Assembly: GCF_013201075.1 (NCBI RefSeq)
Contig: NZ_CP053709.1
Span: 62,001-126,000 of the forward strand
Source: Lichenicola cladoniae
Lineage (GTDB): Bacteria > Pseudomonadota > Alphaproteobacteria > Acetobacterales > Acetobacteraceae
Direction of reading: 5' to 3'
Length of the DNA: 64,000 bases
The notes beneath the pieces are model-generated. The model made no database searches and had not been told where the DNA came from. It saw nothing but the letters and a program-made list of their open reading frames with translations. The position numbers and the translations under genes are program-made. Positions 54,727 through 62,854 of this stretch are shown one piece after another (the stretch's first letter is position 1; each line of letters begins with the position of its first letter).

Positions 54727-55794
54727 ATGCCCTTGGCGCGGGAATTGACCCCGCTGGGACGTATGGGCAGTCAGATGGACCTCTCCAGACCAAACCGAGC
54801 TGTCACGGTCAGGCAGACGGTCTCCGGCGGTGGTGAGGTCGTTATCACCGACATGGCGGCACTGATCGAGCGGAACCTCGAAGCATACCGGCAGGCTGCT
54901 CACGGCGCGTTCTCGGTCACGACCGAACGGGCGCTTCGCAGCGACAGCGCCGTCTTCACCGAGTGGTGCTCCAGCCGGGCCCTTCTGGCGCTACCGGCCG
55001 AGCCATCGACGGTGGCCACCTTCATCGACGACCAGGCGCTGACCAAGAAGCCGGCGACCATCCGCCGCTACGTGTCCAGCATCTCGCACCTGCACCGGGC
55101 GGCCGACGTGCCGAACCCGTGCGAACGGAGCGAGGTGAAGCTTGTCCTCAAGCGGATGGGCAAGACGCTCGGCAGCGCCCAGCGGCAAGCCGAGGGTCTG
55201 ACCCGGCGCCTCGTCGACAAGATGATGCACTCAAGTGGCGACACGCTGCGGGATTTGCGCAACCGGGTCGTGCTGGCCGTCGGCTACGACACGCTGGCCC
55301 GCCGGTCGGAACTGGTGGCGCTGCGCGTGGAGGATCTGCGGCACGGCACCGCTCGCGACGGAACGATCAACATCTGCGGGTCCAAGACAGACCAGATGAG
55401 TGCCGGCTCCATCCGCTATCTCGCACCGGACACCATGCGCTTGGTGACGGAATGGATCGGCAAAGCTGGGATCGAAGACGGCTTCCTGCTGCGCGCGGTG
55501 CTGAAGGGCGGAAGGGTCGGCGGCGCGCTGGTCCCGATGGAGGTAACCCGGGTCTACAAGGAAATGGCAACCGCGGCCGGCCTGCCAATCGAGACCGTAG
55601 CGGCGATCAGCGCCCACAGCACCCGCGTTGGCGCCAGTCAGGATATGGCAGCGAGCGATCGCATCGAACTTCCGGCGATCATGCAAGCCGGTGGATGGAA
55701 GTCGCCGGAGATGGTGGCGCGATACACGGCCCGGCAGCACGCCAGGCGCAGCGGCTCAGCAAAGCTGGCGGAACTCCAGAACCGGACATCGTAA
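54727..55794 (+). CDS. Tyrosine recombinase / integrase
   Basis: Up to 355 residues; ATG 54727, 54763 and 54775 are possible starts. The core-binding domain is at residues 50-140. The catalytic domain has the first Arg in GYDTLARRSELVALRVEDL, the HxxR box in SAHSTRVGASQD, and the nucleophile Tyr in MVARYTARQHARR. The intervening Lys is in ICGSKTDQ. It could be the integrase of a genomic island or a plasmid dimer-resolution enzyme; no att site was found. A broken relative lies at 10847-11366. Confidence 0.87.
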   Translation: MPLARELTPLGRMGSQMDLSRPNRAVTVRQTVSGGGEVVITDMAALIERNLEAYRQAAHGAFSVTTERALRSDSAVFTEWCSSRALLALPAEPSTVATFIDDQALTKKPATIRRYVSSISHLHRAADVPNPCERSEVKLVLKRMGKTLGSAQRQAEGLTRRLVDKMMHSSGDTLRDLRNRVVLAVGYDTLARRSELVALRVEDLRHGTARDGTINICGSKTDQMSAGSIRYLAPDTMRLVTEWIGKAGIEDGFLLRAVLKGGRVGGALVPMEVTRVYKEMATAAGLPIETVAAISAHSTRVGASQDMAASDRIELPAIMQAGGWKSPEMVARYTARQHARRSGSAKLAELQNRTS

Positions 55795-55919
55795 AGAAAA
55801 CCGTATTGCTCGCGAGCAGGAAATTCAGGTGCATCTCACGCCTATCTTCTTTGTCGGCGTCATGCTTTGGATCGCAGAATGGAGCTCCCGACGAGCCGGT
55901 GAATGCTCGCACCCGAACC

Positions 55920-56245
55920 GCGGTTCGATTTGGCCTCATCGCGTGGATGGCGGACACGGATGGCAGCACCGCCGTGCTGTAGTGCGCCGCCATCTCCTGG
56001 CAGGTGTGGTTGATCCCGGGCTCGTGGCGATAGGTGGCCGTGACGCCACAGCGTAGGTTGTCGCAAACCAGGCGCTTCGGCACCCCCCAGGAACGTCTGC
56101 GCGTTGACGTGCGCGCCATCCAGTCGGCGAGCTCCTTGCTCCAGCGAGATGCCACGTAGGTGTAGTTCGACGAACCCAGCACTGCGACAAATACATGCGC
56201 CGGCCGCTCCTCTCCTGCCGCCCTGTCGACTACCGGCACGCTGTT
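55920..56245 (-). pseudogene. IS21-family IstA transposase, internal fragment
   Basis: Minus-strand frame with SVPVVDRAAGEERPAHVFVA, VLGSSNYTYVASRWSKELADW, GVPKRLVCDNLRCGVTATYR and AAHYSTAVLP, matching the catalytic core of IS21 IstA proteins. Flanking sequence is degraded and shifted, and no istB is seen. The remnant IS21-like end at 4036-4107 may come from a relative. Confidence 0.75.
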
Positions 56246-56362
56246 GTCAGTGCAGTCGCGGACAGTCTCACGCCGGCAATGTGCGTCTGCCTGATGACCT
56301 GCTGGTGGCCGAACGCCACCGAGCCTTGAATTCTGTGCGTCATGTGTCATATGTTGGGCGTC

Positions 56363-56376
56363 ACCTGACGTTAGGT
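56363..56376. promoter_or_regulatory. Imperfect palindrome upstream of the toxin-antitoxin operon
   Basis: ACCTGACGTTAGGT matches its own complement at 12 of 14 positions and ends nine bases before the antitoxin ATG. Xre-type antitoxins commonly autorepress through such sites, so it is a candidate operator. Confidence 0.45.
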
Positions 56377-56385
56377 AGGCTAATC

Positions 56386-56856
56386 ATGCTCACTACCACT
56401 CCCCGCGACGAAACCAAGATTCATCGTGCAGCCGACTTGCTTGGGGGGTTGGAGATCCTCCAGTTCAACGTAGAAAGCCTGATGGATGCACACGACTTGA
56501 TCGTGAAGGGGATCCCAAGCGAAGCCATCGTGCACCTATTTGGACAGCTTGGTCGGGTCCGAATCTCTACTTCATTCGTGAATGCGGTCGGGATGAGCGT
56601 GCGCACGATGCAAAGGCGCCGAGCGACTCCCACTGGTTTTCTCAGCCTGGAACAGAGTGGAAGAGCATGGAAGTTTGCTGAGATCATCGCCCGGGCAATG
56701 GAAGTTCTGGGATCAAAGGAAGCGGCCGAAAGCTGGCTGGAGCAAGAAGCACTTGCTTTAGACGGCCGGAGGCCAATCGACCTGTTGTCGACTTCTGCTG
56801 GCGTCGAGATTGTCGAGGATCTTCTTGGCCGTCTTGAGTACGGAGTCTACACGTGA
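56386..56856 (+). CDS. ParS/Xre-MbcA-type antitoxin (DUF2384)
   Basis: A 156-residue antitoxin from ATG 56386. The N-terminal half is a helix-turn-helix-like Xre region (AVGMSVRTMQRRRATPTGFL); the C-terminal half is the DUF2384 domain that binds RES toxins (AWKFAEIIARAMEVLGSKEA, then WLEQEALALDGRRPIDLLST). The terminal LEDLLGRLEYGVYT motif is the usual end of this family, inserted near the toxin active site. It overlaps the toxin as GTGA. Confidence 0.9.
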   Translation: MLTTTPRDETKIHRAADLLGGLEILQFNVESLMDAHDLIVKGIPSEAIVHLFGQLGRVRISTSFVNAVGMSVRTMQRRRATPTGFLSLEQSGRAWKFAEIIARAMEVLGSKEAAESWLEQEALALDGRRPIDLLSTSAGVEIVEDLLGRLEYGVYT

Positions 56857-57359
56857 CCCCGCTGCCCGTTCCGCTTGGTTCGGGCGGCATTTCTGCGTGG
56901 AGACTTGACGACGCACGCTTCGCAGCAACCTGGGATGTAGGGGAGGGTGCCTTCCTTTTCGGGGGGCGATGGAATCGAAAGGGGATCCGGGCAGTCTACT
57001 GTTCGTTGGATCCGGGCACGGCGATCCTGGAGGTAGCCGTGCACAAAGGTTTCCGGGCGCTTGATGCTGTCCCGCATATGCTGACGTCTGTTGTGCTCAC
57101 TAATCCAGGGCAAGTGCACGTTGTGCAACCCGATGAAGTTCCCAACGGTAACTGGCTGCGCCCAGGGACGCCCGGGGCATCGCAGCAGGACTTCGGAAGC
57201 GACCTTTTGGCCCGATATGCTTTCGTACTTTTTCCGAGTTCAGTATCTATGCACAGTTGGAACCTTGTGTTCATCGCAAGTCGTGCAGCCGGGATGTATT
57301 CACTCGCTACCCAAGAGCCATTTGCTCTTGATACTCGCTTGAACCCACCGGCTTCATAG
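56853..57359 (+). CDS. RES-domain toxin
   Basis: A 168-residue toxin starting at GTG 56853. RES toxins (ParT, MbcT, Res) degrade NAD+ or modify other targets with it. The conserved residues are visible: Arg in GGRWNRKGIRAVYCSLDP, Glu in AILEVAVHKGF, and Ser in FVLFPSSVSMHSWNLVF. The gene is complete, so the pair is probably functional and would stabilise this replicon or island. Confidence 0.9.
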   Translation: MTPLPVPLGSGGISAWRLDDARFAATWDVGEGAFLFGGRWNRKGIRAVYCSLDPGTAILEVAVHKGFRALDAVPHMLTSVVLTNPGQVHVVQPDEVPNGNWLRPGTPGASQQDFGSDLLARYAFVLFPSSVSMHSWNLVFIASRAAGMYSLATQEPFALDTRLNPPAS

Positions 57360-57550
57360 GGCTGGCCACTGTAGCGATGGCTGGGCCGCTCCTCAGCAGG
57401 CTGTATTGACGTTGTTGGCCCGGTTAGCGGATAGCAAGGGTGGGGTGCTCGTAACGCGAACCTGTCAGACGATCCGCTGGACTCTAACTTACTGAATAGC
57501 TTTAAAACAGCGCTTCGAGATAGCATTCGGCCGCCTATAGTTGGGTGTCG

Positions 57551-58991
57551 GCGCAAGGTAGAGATATCACTCAGCCTGCAAAGTAGAGATGGCACCGCTG
57601 CGGATGCTGTTGCGGGTTGGCACGCCCGGCGCCTCCAGGTTGTTGGGCGGTCGGGCTCGACCTGTCGCACCACGCCGCTGGTTTGTGGGATATGCCGCCT
57701 GCTGCGCTTGCACATACGCCAGTGCTTCACCAAGCCGCTTGTTCTCGATGATCTCGCCAGGTCTCACGACGGCAAACTTGTCGAACAGCCGAAACGCCAA
57801 ATCCACGCCCGCATGACGGACCGCGAACCGGCCGTCCGGGTAGTTCACGACCTCAACCTGTTTGCGTGCCAGAGCTCTCGTCTGCGGCGTCGGCTCCAGG
57901 ATCAGCATCATGCGATCGTAGTGCAGCGTCAGGTTGGCTGAGACCGCACGCACCTCCCGCCATGCCAGGGCCTCGTCGAGCACGTCATCAGCAGGGGCGG
58001 GCCGGTGCAGATCCTTCGCATTGGCAGGCGACCGCGCGAAGCGCGCGTTGTAGGATGCGATGAAGCCCGGCAACCAGGCGTTCGCGGTCTCCATCGTGCC
58101 GATCCCAGCCAGCCGCAGCTCCTTGACCAGCCGATCCTGCAACGTGCCGAACGCTCGCTCCACGCGTCCCTTGGCCTGCGGGCTGTTGGCGCAGATGATG
58201 TCGATGTTCAGTGCACACAGGCCGCGACCGAACTGCGTGATCTCGTCGCCTGTCGCCGTCTTGCGGTTGACGCGAAAGATGCCGTGCTTGTCGGAGTAGA
58301 ACGCAACCGGCTTGCCATGCGCCTCGACGTAGGCGCGGGTCGCGGTGAAATACGAGAACGCCGACTCACTCACCACGAAGCGCAGCAGCATGAGCCGGCT
58401 AGTCGCGTCATCGACGAAGGCAAGCAAGGTGCAGGTTGGCCCACGGTTCTCGAACCAGGCATGCTCCGAGCCGTCGATCTGGATCAACTCGCCCAGGCAA
58501 TCTCGTCGCCGTCGCGGCTGGTGCGGCGAGGGTAGGCGGTGTCGCCGGTCGGTCCAGATCCCGTCAGCCATCATCCACTGGCGCACCGTCTCCCGCGACA
58601 CCTTGCACCCGTGCAGCTCAGCCAATTTCTCCGCCGCCAGCGTCGGCCCGAAATCACAGTAGCGCTCGCGCACCAGCGTCACCGCCAGCTGGCGGACTGC
58701 GTCCGGCAGCCGGTGGTTGCTCGGGCGGCCCCGGCGCCGCGATACCAAGCTCGGAGCGCCATCATCCCGCAAGCCCTGCAGCAGGCGGAACACCTGCCGT
58801 CGGCTCAAGCCCATCAGGGTGCAGGCATCCTCAACGCGAAGTCGGCCGGACTGCACACCCAGCAACACCTCGAGCCGATCGAATTCCAGCTTGCTCATCG
58901 AGACCATCACCACGGACCAGCTCCTGCATGCCCCAGGTGCGGGAGGGTGCCATCTGTATCTGGCAGAGGGGTGACATCTCTATATTGCTGC
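57551..58991 (-). mobile_element. ISNCY-type insertion element (1441 bp)
   Basis: Ends GCGCAAGGTAGAGATATCAC (from 57551) and the complement of GCAGCAATATAGAGATGTCA (to 58991). Each end has a second inner copy of AGATGGCACC. One transposase inside. It lies directly before a truncated gene end (58992-59144), so it probably inserted into that gene or caused a deletion. Confidence 0.7.
57567..58913 (-). CDS. ISNCY-family DDE transposase
   Basis: A 448-residue transposase (start at 58913, or 58898 for MSKLEFDRLEVLLGVQSGRL). It has an N-terminal helix-turn-helix (LMGLSRRQVFRLLQGLR) and a second one (LAELHGCKVSRETVRQWM). The integrase core has Asp in LIQIDGSEHAWFE, Asp in AFYSDKHGIFRV and Glu in KGRVERAFGTLQDRLVKEL. 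Frame intact, possibly active. Confidence 0.88.
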   Translation of the reverse strand: MVMVSMSKLEFDRLEVLLGVQSGRLRVEDACTLMGLSRRQVFRLLQGLRDDGAPSLVSRRRGRPSNHRLPDAVRQLAVTLVRERYCDFGPTLAAEKLAELHGCKVSRETVRQWMMADGIWTDRRHRLPSPHQPRRRRDCLGELIQIDGSEHAWFENRGPTCTLLAFVDDATSRLMLLRFVVSESAFSYFTATRAYVEAHGKPVAFYSDKHGIFRVNRKTATGDEITQFGRGLCALNIDIICANSPQAKGRVERAFGTLQDRLVKELRLAGIGTMETANAWLPGFIASYNARFARSPANAKDLHRPAPADDVLDEALAWREVRAVSANLTLHYDRMMLILEPTPQTRALARKQVEVVNYPDGRFAVRHAGVDLAFRLFDKFAVVRPGEIIENKRLGEALAYVQAQQAAYPTNQRRGATGRARPPNNLEAPGVPTRNSIRSGAISTLQAE

Positions 58992-59144
58992 TACATTGAT
59001 TGTCCAGGGGCACTTGGTTTATGCAAACCCTTTCAACATTGCGACCGTACCCAGCTTCCGTCTCAGGGAGGCGTTGGAAACGCTGGCCGAAGTCGATCAG
59101 GATAAGGTTATTCGAGCACTGGATGAATTCGTCAGCCGAGCTTG
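58992..59144 (+). pseudogene. C-terminal remnant of an unknown gene
   Basis: A frame entering from the IS end and closing at TGA 59142-59144 encodes FNIATVPSFRLREALETLAE then VDQDKVIRALDEFVSRA. The helical, acidic composition suggests a real protein tail. Family not recognised; 5' part absent because of the ISNCY-type element. Confidence 0.35.
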
Positions 59145-59310
59145 AAGCTGAACCAGGCGTTGCCACCGCAAGACAAGCCCAGAGGAGAGATCTACCAACT
59201 GCGCAGACGCATGTGCTGCGCTATCTCCAGTGGGTCGTAGGCGGTAGTCATCTTTACGGCCAATGTAATACGACCTTAGAACAGAATCCGAAAATGCAGA
59301 TGGAACTATC

Positions 59311-59736
59311 TTGACAGAATCTTCCGCATCTCTTCTGGAATTAACCACCCAGATTGTTAGCGCGCACTGCGCCATGAACACTGTGTCAGCGGAGGATCTG
59401 CCGACGCTGATCCAGAAGGTTTACGCGGCACTGAGCGAGGTCGGCGGGCGGCCAGAGGACGTTGCAGCCGTTGGTCCCGAGGCTCCGACGCCTGCCGTCC
59501 CGATCAAGAAGAGCGTTTTCCCCGATTACATCGTCTGCCTCGAGGACGGCAAGAAGCTCAAGATGCTGAAGCGTCACCTGCAATCATCTTATGGCACGAC
59601 ACCCGCGCAGTATCGCGAGCGGTGGAATCTGCCACAGGAGTATCCAATGGTGGCACCGAACTACGCAAAGCGCCGGAGCGCACTTGCCCGGGAAAGCGGC
59701 CTCGGCCGTAAGCCGGACGCGCAGGACGGGTCATGA
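59311..59736 (+). CDS. MucR/Ros-family transcriptional regulator
   Basis: A 141-residue zinc-finger regulator starting at TTG 59311. The N terminus (LLELTTQIVSAHCAMNTV) and the Ros/MucR finger region (SVFPDYIVCLEDGKKLKMLK, then RHLQSSYGTTPAQYRERWNL) are typical. The finger has Cys in IVCLEDG and His in KRHL, but the first Cys position reads differently from classic CxxC, as in many MucR relatives. It lies just upstream of the DNA-metabolism block and may regulate it; regulator of plasmid genes is inferred. Confidence 0.88.
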   Translation: MTESSASLLELTTQIVSAHCAMNTVSAEDLPTLIQKVYAALSEVGGRPEDVAAVGPEAPTPAVPIKKSVFPDYIVCLEDGKKLKMLKRHLQSSYGTTPAQYRERWNLPQEYPMVAPNYAKRRSALARESGLGRKPDAQDGS

Positions 59737-59770
59737 TTGTGTCTGAGCTGACGCCACAACGACCACACGC

Positions 59771-60493
59771 TTGAGCCAGGACACTGAACTCGTTCGGGTC
59801 AAGGCGCGGATCAAGGCGCTCACCGAGTGGACGATCGCCCGCGGCTGCACCGAGGCCGAGGCTATGGCGGCAGCCGACATGGTGGGACGGCTGCTCGAGC
59901 GCTACGCGCTCAGCATGGAAGAGATCGACATCCGCGATGAGCCCTGCATACGGATCGAGGTGCCGCTGCGCGGGATCCGTCGCCGGCCGATCGATGCTTG
60001 CGTGCCGGCGATTGCAGCGTTCTGCGACTGCAAAGTCTGGCTGTCGCGTGACAGAAGTCCACCGTCCTACGTGTTTTTCGGCTTTGCGACCGACACTGCT
60101 CTGGCGGCCTACCTCTACGCCGTGATCGAGCGCGCCATCCACAGCGACAGCCAGACCTTCCGATCCGCGAGGCCAGCGCTTGCCGGCACTGCCTTGAGTC
60201 GCGCCACCTCGAGCTTCCAGCTGGGCATGGCGGCGCGGATCGCCGAGCGGTTGGTGGACATGCACGATGATCGGGAGGCGAGCGTGGCCACGCAGCGTCC
60301 GACCGGCTCAGCCCTGACGATCGTGCGGCACCAGGTCGTAGAGGCAGCCTTTCGAGCCAGTGGGCCGAGGTTGCGGGCCATGCCGGGCCTGACGCTGCAC
60401 AACGACACCGCCTTCCGCGTCGGGCGCCTGGCCGGAGAGCGGGTCAACCTCAGGCGGCCGGTTGAGCAGGACGACCAGAACCGTCTGGCATGA
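59771..60493 (+). CDS. DUF2786-domain protein
   Basis: A 240-residue protein from TTG 59771. The N terminus carries the DUF2786 pattern: a helix with RIKALTEWTIARGCTEAEAMA, then AADMVGRLLERYALSMEEI. The middle holds VPAIAAFCDCKVWLSRDR, resembling the DUF7168-type region that often follows DUF2786. Function unknown; such proteins recur on phages and plasmids next to SprT-like proteases. It overlaps the next gene by four bases. Confidence 0.8.
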   Translation: MSQDTELVRVKARIKALTEWTIARGCTEAEAMAAADMVGRLLERYALSMEEIDIRDEPCIRIEVPLRGIRRRPIDACVPAIAAFCDCKVWLSRDRSPPSYVFFGFATDTALAAYLYAVIERAIHSDSQTFRSARPALAGTALSRATSSFQLGMAARIAERLVDMHDDREASVATQRPTGSALTIVRHQVVEAAFRASGPRLRAMPGLTLHNDTAFRVGRLAGERVNLRRPVEQDDQNRLA

Positions 60494-60951
60494 TGACGGG
60501 ACGCGATGAACAGCGCAGCCGGGTCTATGCGTGGGAGGATGAGATGGTCGTGCCACGCGATCCCAGCCTGATCGCCTACGGCGCGGCTCAAGGAATGGTG
60601 GACGCGATCTGGTCTGAGCTGGGTCTGCGCTATCCGCCGCGCGTCGAGCCTCTGCCGAAACAGGCGACGACGCGGATGGCGGATGGATCCCGCCTTACCC
60701 TCCGTCTGCCCGCGCAGACGCCGTCCTGGTGCCTGCTGCACGAGTTGGCGCATGCCCTGACCAGCACCCATGACGGACACTCGGATCAGCACGGCCCGGT
60801 GTTTGCCGGGATCTACGTGCAACTGCTCGTGCGGTATCTGCGGCTGCCGCAGCCTTGGCTGCTGGCGACCCTCGAGAGCGCGGACGTGCAGGTGGACATG
60901 CGGGCGCAGCCGCTGTTCGTCGACACCGCAGCCTTTCAGGCTCAACTGTGA
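60490..60951 (+). CDS. HExxH zinc metalloprotease-like protein (SprT-like)
   Basis: A 153-residue protein with the zinc motif LLHELAHALTSTHDGHSDQH near residues 83-102 (HELAH with a downstream His), followed by GPVFAGIYVQLLVRYL. The length and layout suit small SprT-like or related plasmid metallohydrolases. SprT/SPRTN proteins cut proteins crosslinked to DNA, but that activity here is inference from motif and neighbours. It overlaps both DUF2786 (4 bases) and the exonuclease gene (TGATG). Confidence 0.78.
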   Translation: MMTGRDEQRSRVYAWEDEMVVPRDPSLIAYGAAQGMVDAIWSELGLRYPPRVEPLPKQATTRMADGSRLTLRLPAQTPSWCLLHELAHALTSTHDGHSDQHGPVFAGIYVQLLVRYLRLPQPWLLATLESADVQVDMRAQPLFVDTAAFQAQL

Positions 60952-61660
60952 TGCGGCTGCGCGTCATCGACATCGAGACCACCGGCACGGCGCCGCCGGC
61001 CGAGATCATCGAGTTCGGCCGGGTCGACCTGCACGACAGCACGGGCTCCTGGCAGATCGACCGGCCGATGACGCGGCTGTACCGGCCGTTGCACGGCATC
61101 CCGCCGGAAACGATGGCGGTGCATCACATCACCGAGCACGATTTTAATGCGGACACCCCGGTGTGCACCGGCGAACGGCTGCGGCTGGCGGTGTGGGCCG
61201 GTAATCCGCCGGATGTTCTGGTGGCACACAACTGCGCCTTCGAGCAGCTGTTCGTCGACGTCCTGCACACCGACGCCCTGCCCTGGATCTGCACCTACAA
61301 GGTGGCGCTGCGGCTGTGGCCGGACGCACCAAAGCATTCCAACCAGGTGCTGCGCTACTGGCTCGGGCTGCCGCTTGATGCAGGTCTGGCGATGCCGCCG
61401 CATCGTGCCGGCCCCGACGCTATGTCACCGCGCATCTGCTGCTCCGGATGTTGGCGCTGGCCAGCATCGAGCAGATGGTCGATTGGACCAGCCAGCCAAA
61501 GCTGCTGCCCTTGATGCCGTTCGGCAAGCATCACGGGACATCCTGGCCGGAGCTTCCGCTCGATTATCTGCAATGGCTCGTCCGGCAGACCGAAATGGAT
61601 GCGGACGTGATCTATTGCGGACGTCGAGAGATCGAACGGCGGCAACAGGCAGAACCGTAG
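60951..61660 (+). pseudogene. DnaQ-like 3'-5' exonuclease with DUF3820 tail, frameshifted
   Basis: ATG 60951 opens MRLRVIDIETTGTAPPAEII with the exonuclease Exo I motif (DIETTG), Exo II-like VLVAHNCAFEQLFVD and Exo III region (HRAGPDA). At about 61420 a C is missing: restoring it gives DAYVTAHLLLRMLALASIEQ, and the frame then continues through the DUF3820 domain (LMPFGKHHGTSWPELPLDYL, WLVRQTEMDADV) to a stop at 61660. Full length would be about 237 residues. Real lesion or homopolymer undercall; the domain content is otherwise intact. Confidence 0.8.
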
Positions 61661-61783
61661 GGTGCACGAGAACGTTTCGTCATAATTAATGGTAATGCTT
61701 TGTTTATTGTTGCTTCGGATTTAGCATGGTTTGCGACCCTTCCTGCGAATCGCTCGCTTCACCTTCGAGAACCGGAATCATCC

Positions 61784-62242
61784 ATGGCTCGCACCGCGAC
61801 CTCAACAAGCTCCTCTAAAAAGATTACTCCGACAGATGCGGCAAAGAAGCCGCGTGGCCGACCGCCCGGCTCGAAGAACGGCGTGCGCGCGACAAGCAAA
61901 GCCAAGGCACCCGCGGCCGTAAAGCGCGCCGCCGTGCGCAAGAGCGCGCCGGCTGCACCGAAACTCAACAAGGCCGAGCTCGAAGCTCACGTCATCAAGT
62001 TGGAGCGAACCATCGACCGGCTGCGCAAGCAGGGCGCTGAGATGAAGCAGGCTGCCAAACTATCCACTGCCAAGCCAGCCGCAGCTCCTGTGGAAGCCGC
62101 CGTGAAGAAGACGCGACGTGCAAAAGCCGTTGCCGAGGCACCGACGCCGATCGCGAAGCCACGCCGTGCAACTAAGAAGAAGTCAGAGATGCCGGCATCG
62201 GCCGCTGACAGCACATCGGAAAGTGCCGACGCCGATATCTGA
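61784..62242 (+). CDS. Lys/Ala-rich AT-hook protein
   Basis: A 152-residue, strongly basic, low-complexity protein from ATG 61784 (MARTATSTSSSKKITPTDAA). A classic AT-hook, KKPRGRPPGSKNG, lies near residue 20; a coiled-coil stretch (KLNKAELEAHVIKLERTIDR) is in the middle, and the C-terminal half has several Lys/Ala repeats like histone H1. It should bind AT-rich DNA and act as a nucleoid-type protein. Placed next to HU and followed by a strong terminator. Confidence 0.75.
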   Translation: MARTATSTSSSKKITPTDAAKKPRGRPPGSKNGVRATSKAKAPAAVKRAAVRKSAPAAPKLNKAELEAHVIKLERTIDRLRKQGAEMKQAAKLSTAKPAAAPVEAAVKKTRRAKAVAEAPTPIAKPRRATKKKSEMPASAADSTSESADADI

Positions 62243-62286
62243 TCGGGCACGATGACGACCAGCGGTAATTCCCTAGGACCGTTGGC

Positions 62287-62323
62287 AAAGGGGAGTGGCA
62301 TCAAGCCATTCCCCTTTTTCTTT
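62287..62323 (+). terminator. Rho-independent terminator
   Basis: Stem AAAGGGGAGTGGC with partner GCCATTCCCCTTT (12 of 13 pairs), five-base loop, then a T-rich tail. It lies 45 bases after the AT-hook gene and ends the transcript before HU. Confidence 0.8.
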
Positions 62324-62460
62324 AGCTTCTTGCCAGACGTTCCATGGTGTCAGCCGCGGTGGCTCAGACAGGGAAAGATGCGGTGCCTGGTTGAAGGTGT
62401 TAACTTGATCGTCGTGGGTCAAGCTTCTATCAGCGACTTTTGCATCAGAACACCAGACAG

Positions 62461-62730
62461 ATGAGCAAAGCTTTTATCGCAGCGACGTTGCAGGATTCGA
62501 CCGGCTGCACCGGCGTCGCCGCCAACCTGGCAGCTGCCGAGCTGATCGCGGCGATCGTCTCGGAAATGAAAAAGGAGGGCGGCTTCACCCTGCCCTCGTT
62601 CGGCACCTTCACCGTCAGGAAGACCAAGGCGCGCAAGGCGCTAAACCCGCGCACCGGAGAGCCGGTCAAGGTCAAGGCCGGCAAGACCGTCCGCTTCAAA
62701 GCCAGCCCGAAACTCAAGAAGGCCGTCTGA
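62461..62730 (+). CDS. HU-family DNA-binding protein
   Basis: An 89-residue HU/IHF-type protein from ATG 62461 (MSKAFIAATLQD). The dimer core (AAAELIAAIVSEMKKEGGFT, LPSFGTFTVRKTKARKA) and the DNA-binding arm with Arg-Asn-Pro-like LNPRTGEPVKVKAG are present. It bends or compacts DNA. Plasmid-borne paralogue; the long arm is intact. Confidence 0.92.
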   Translation: MSKAFIAATLQDSTGCTGVAANLAAAELIAAIVSEMKKEGGFTLPSFGTFTVRKTKARKALNPRTGEPVKVKAGKTVRFKASPKLKKAV

Positions 62731-62854
62731 CCGTTTTGCGCCGGCCGGCACCGGCCTTGATCCAGTGAGCCAGGCCGCGCCGTCGACCTGAACAGGAAGC
62801 AGGCCAACGTGGTCGGCCTGGACAGCGGAGTCTGCGTGACTCAAGATTCCGCCG

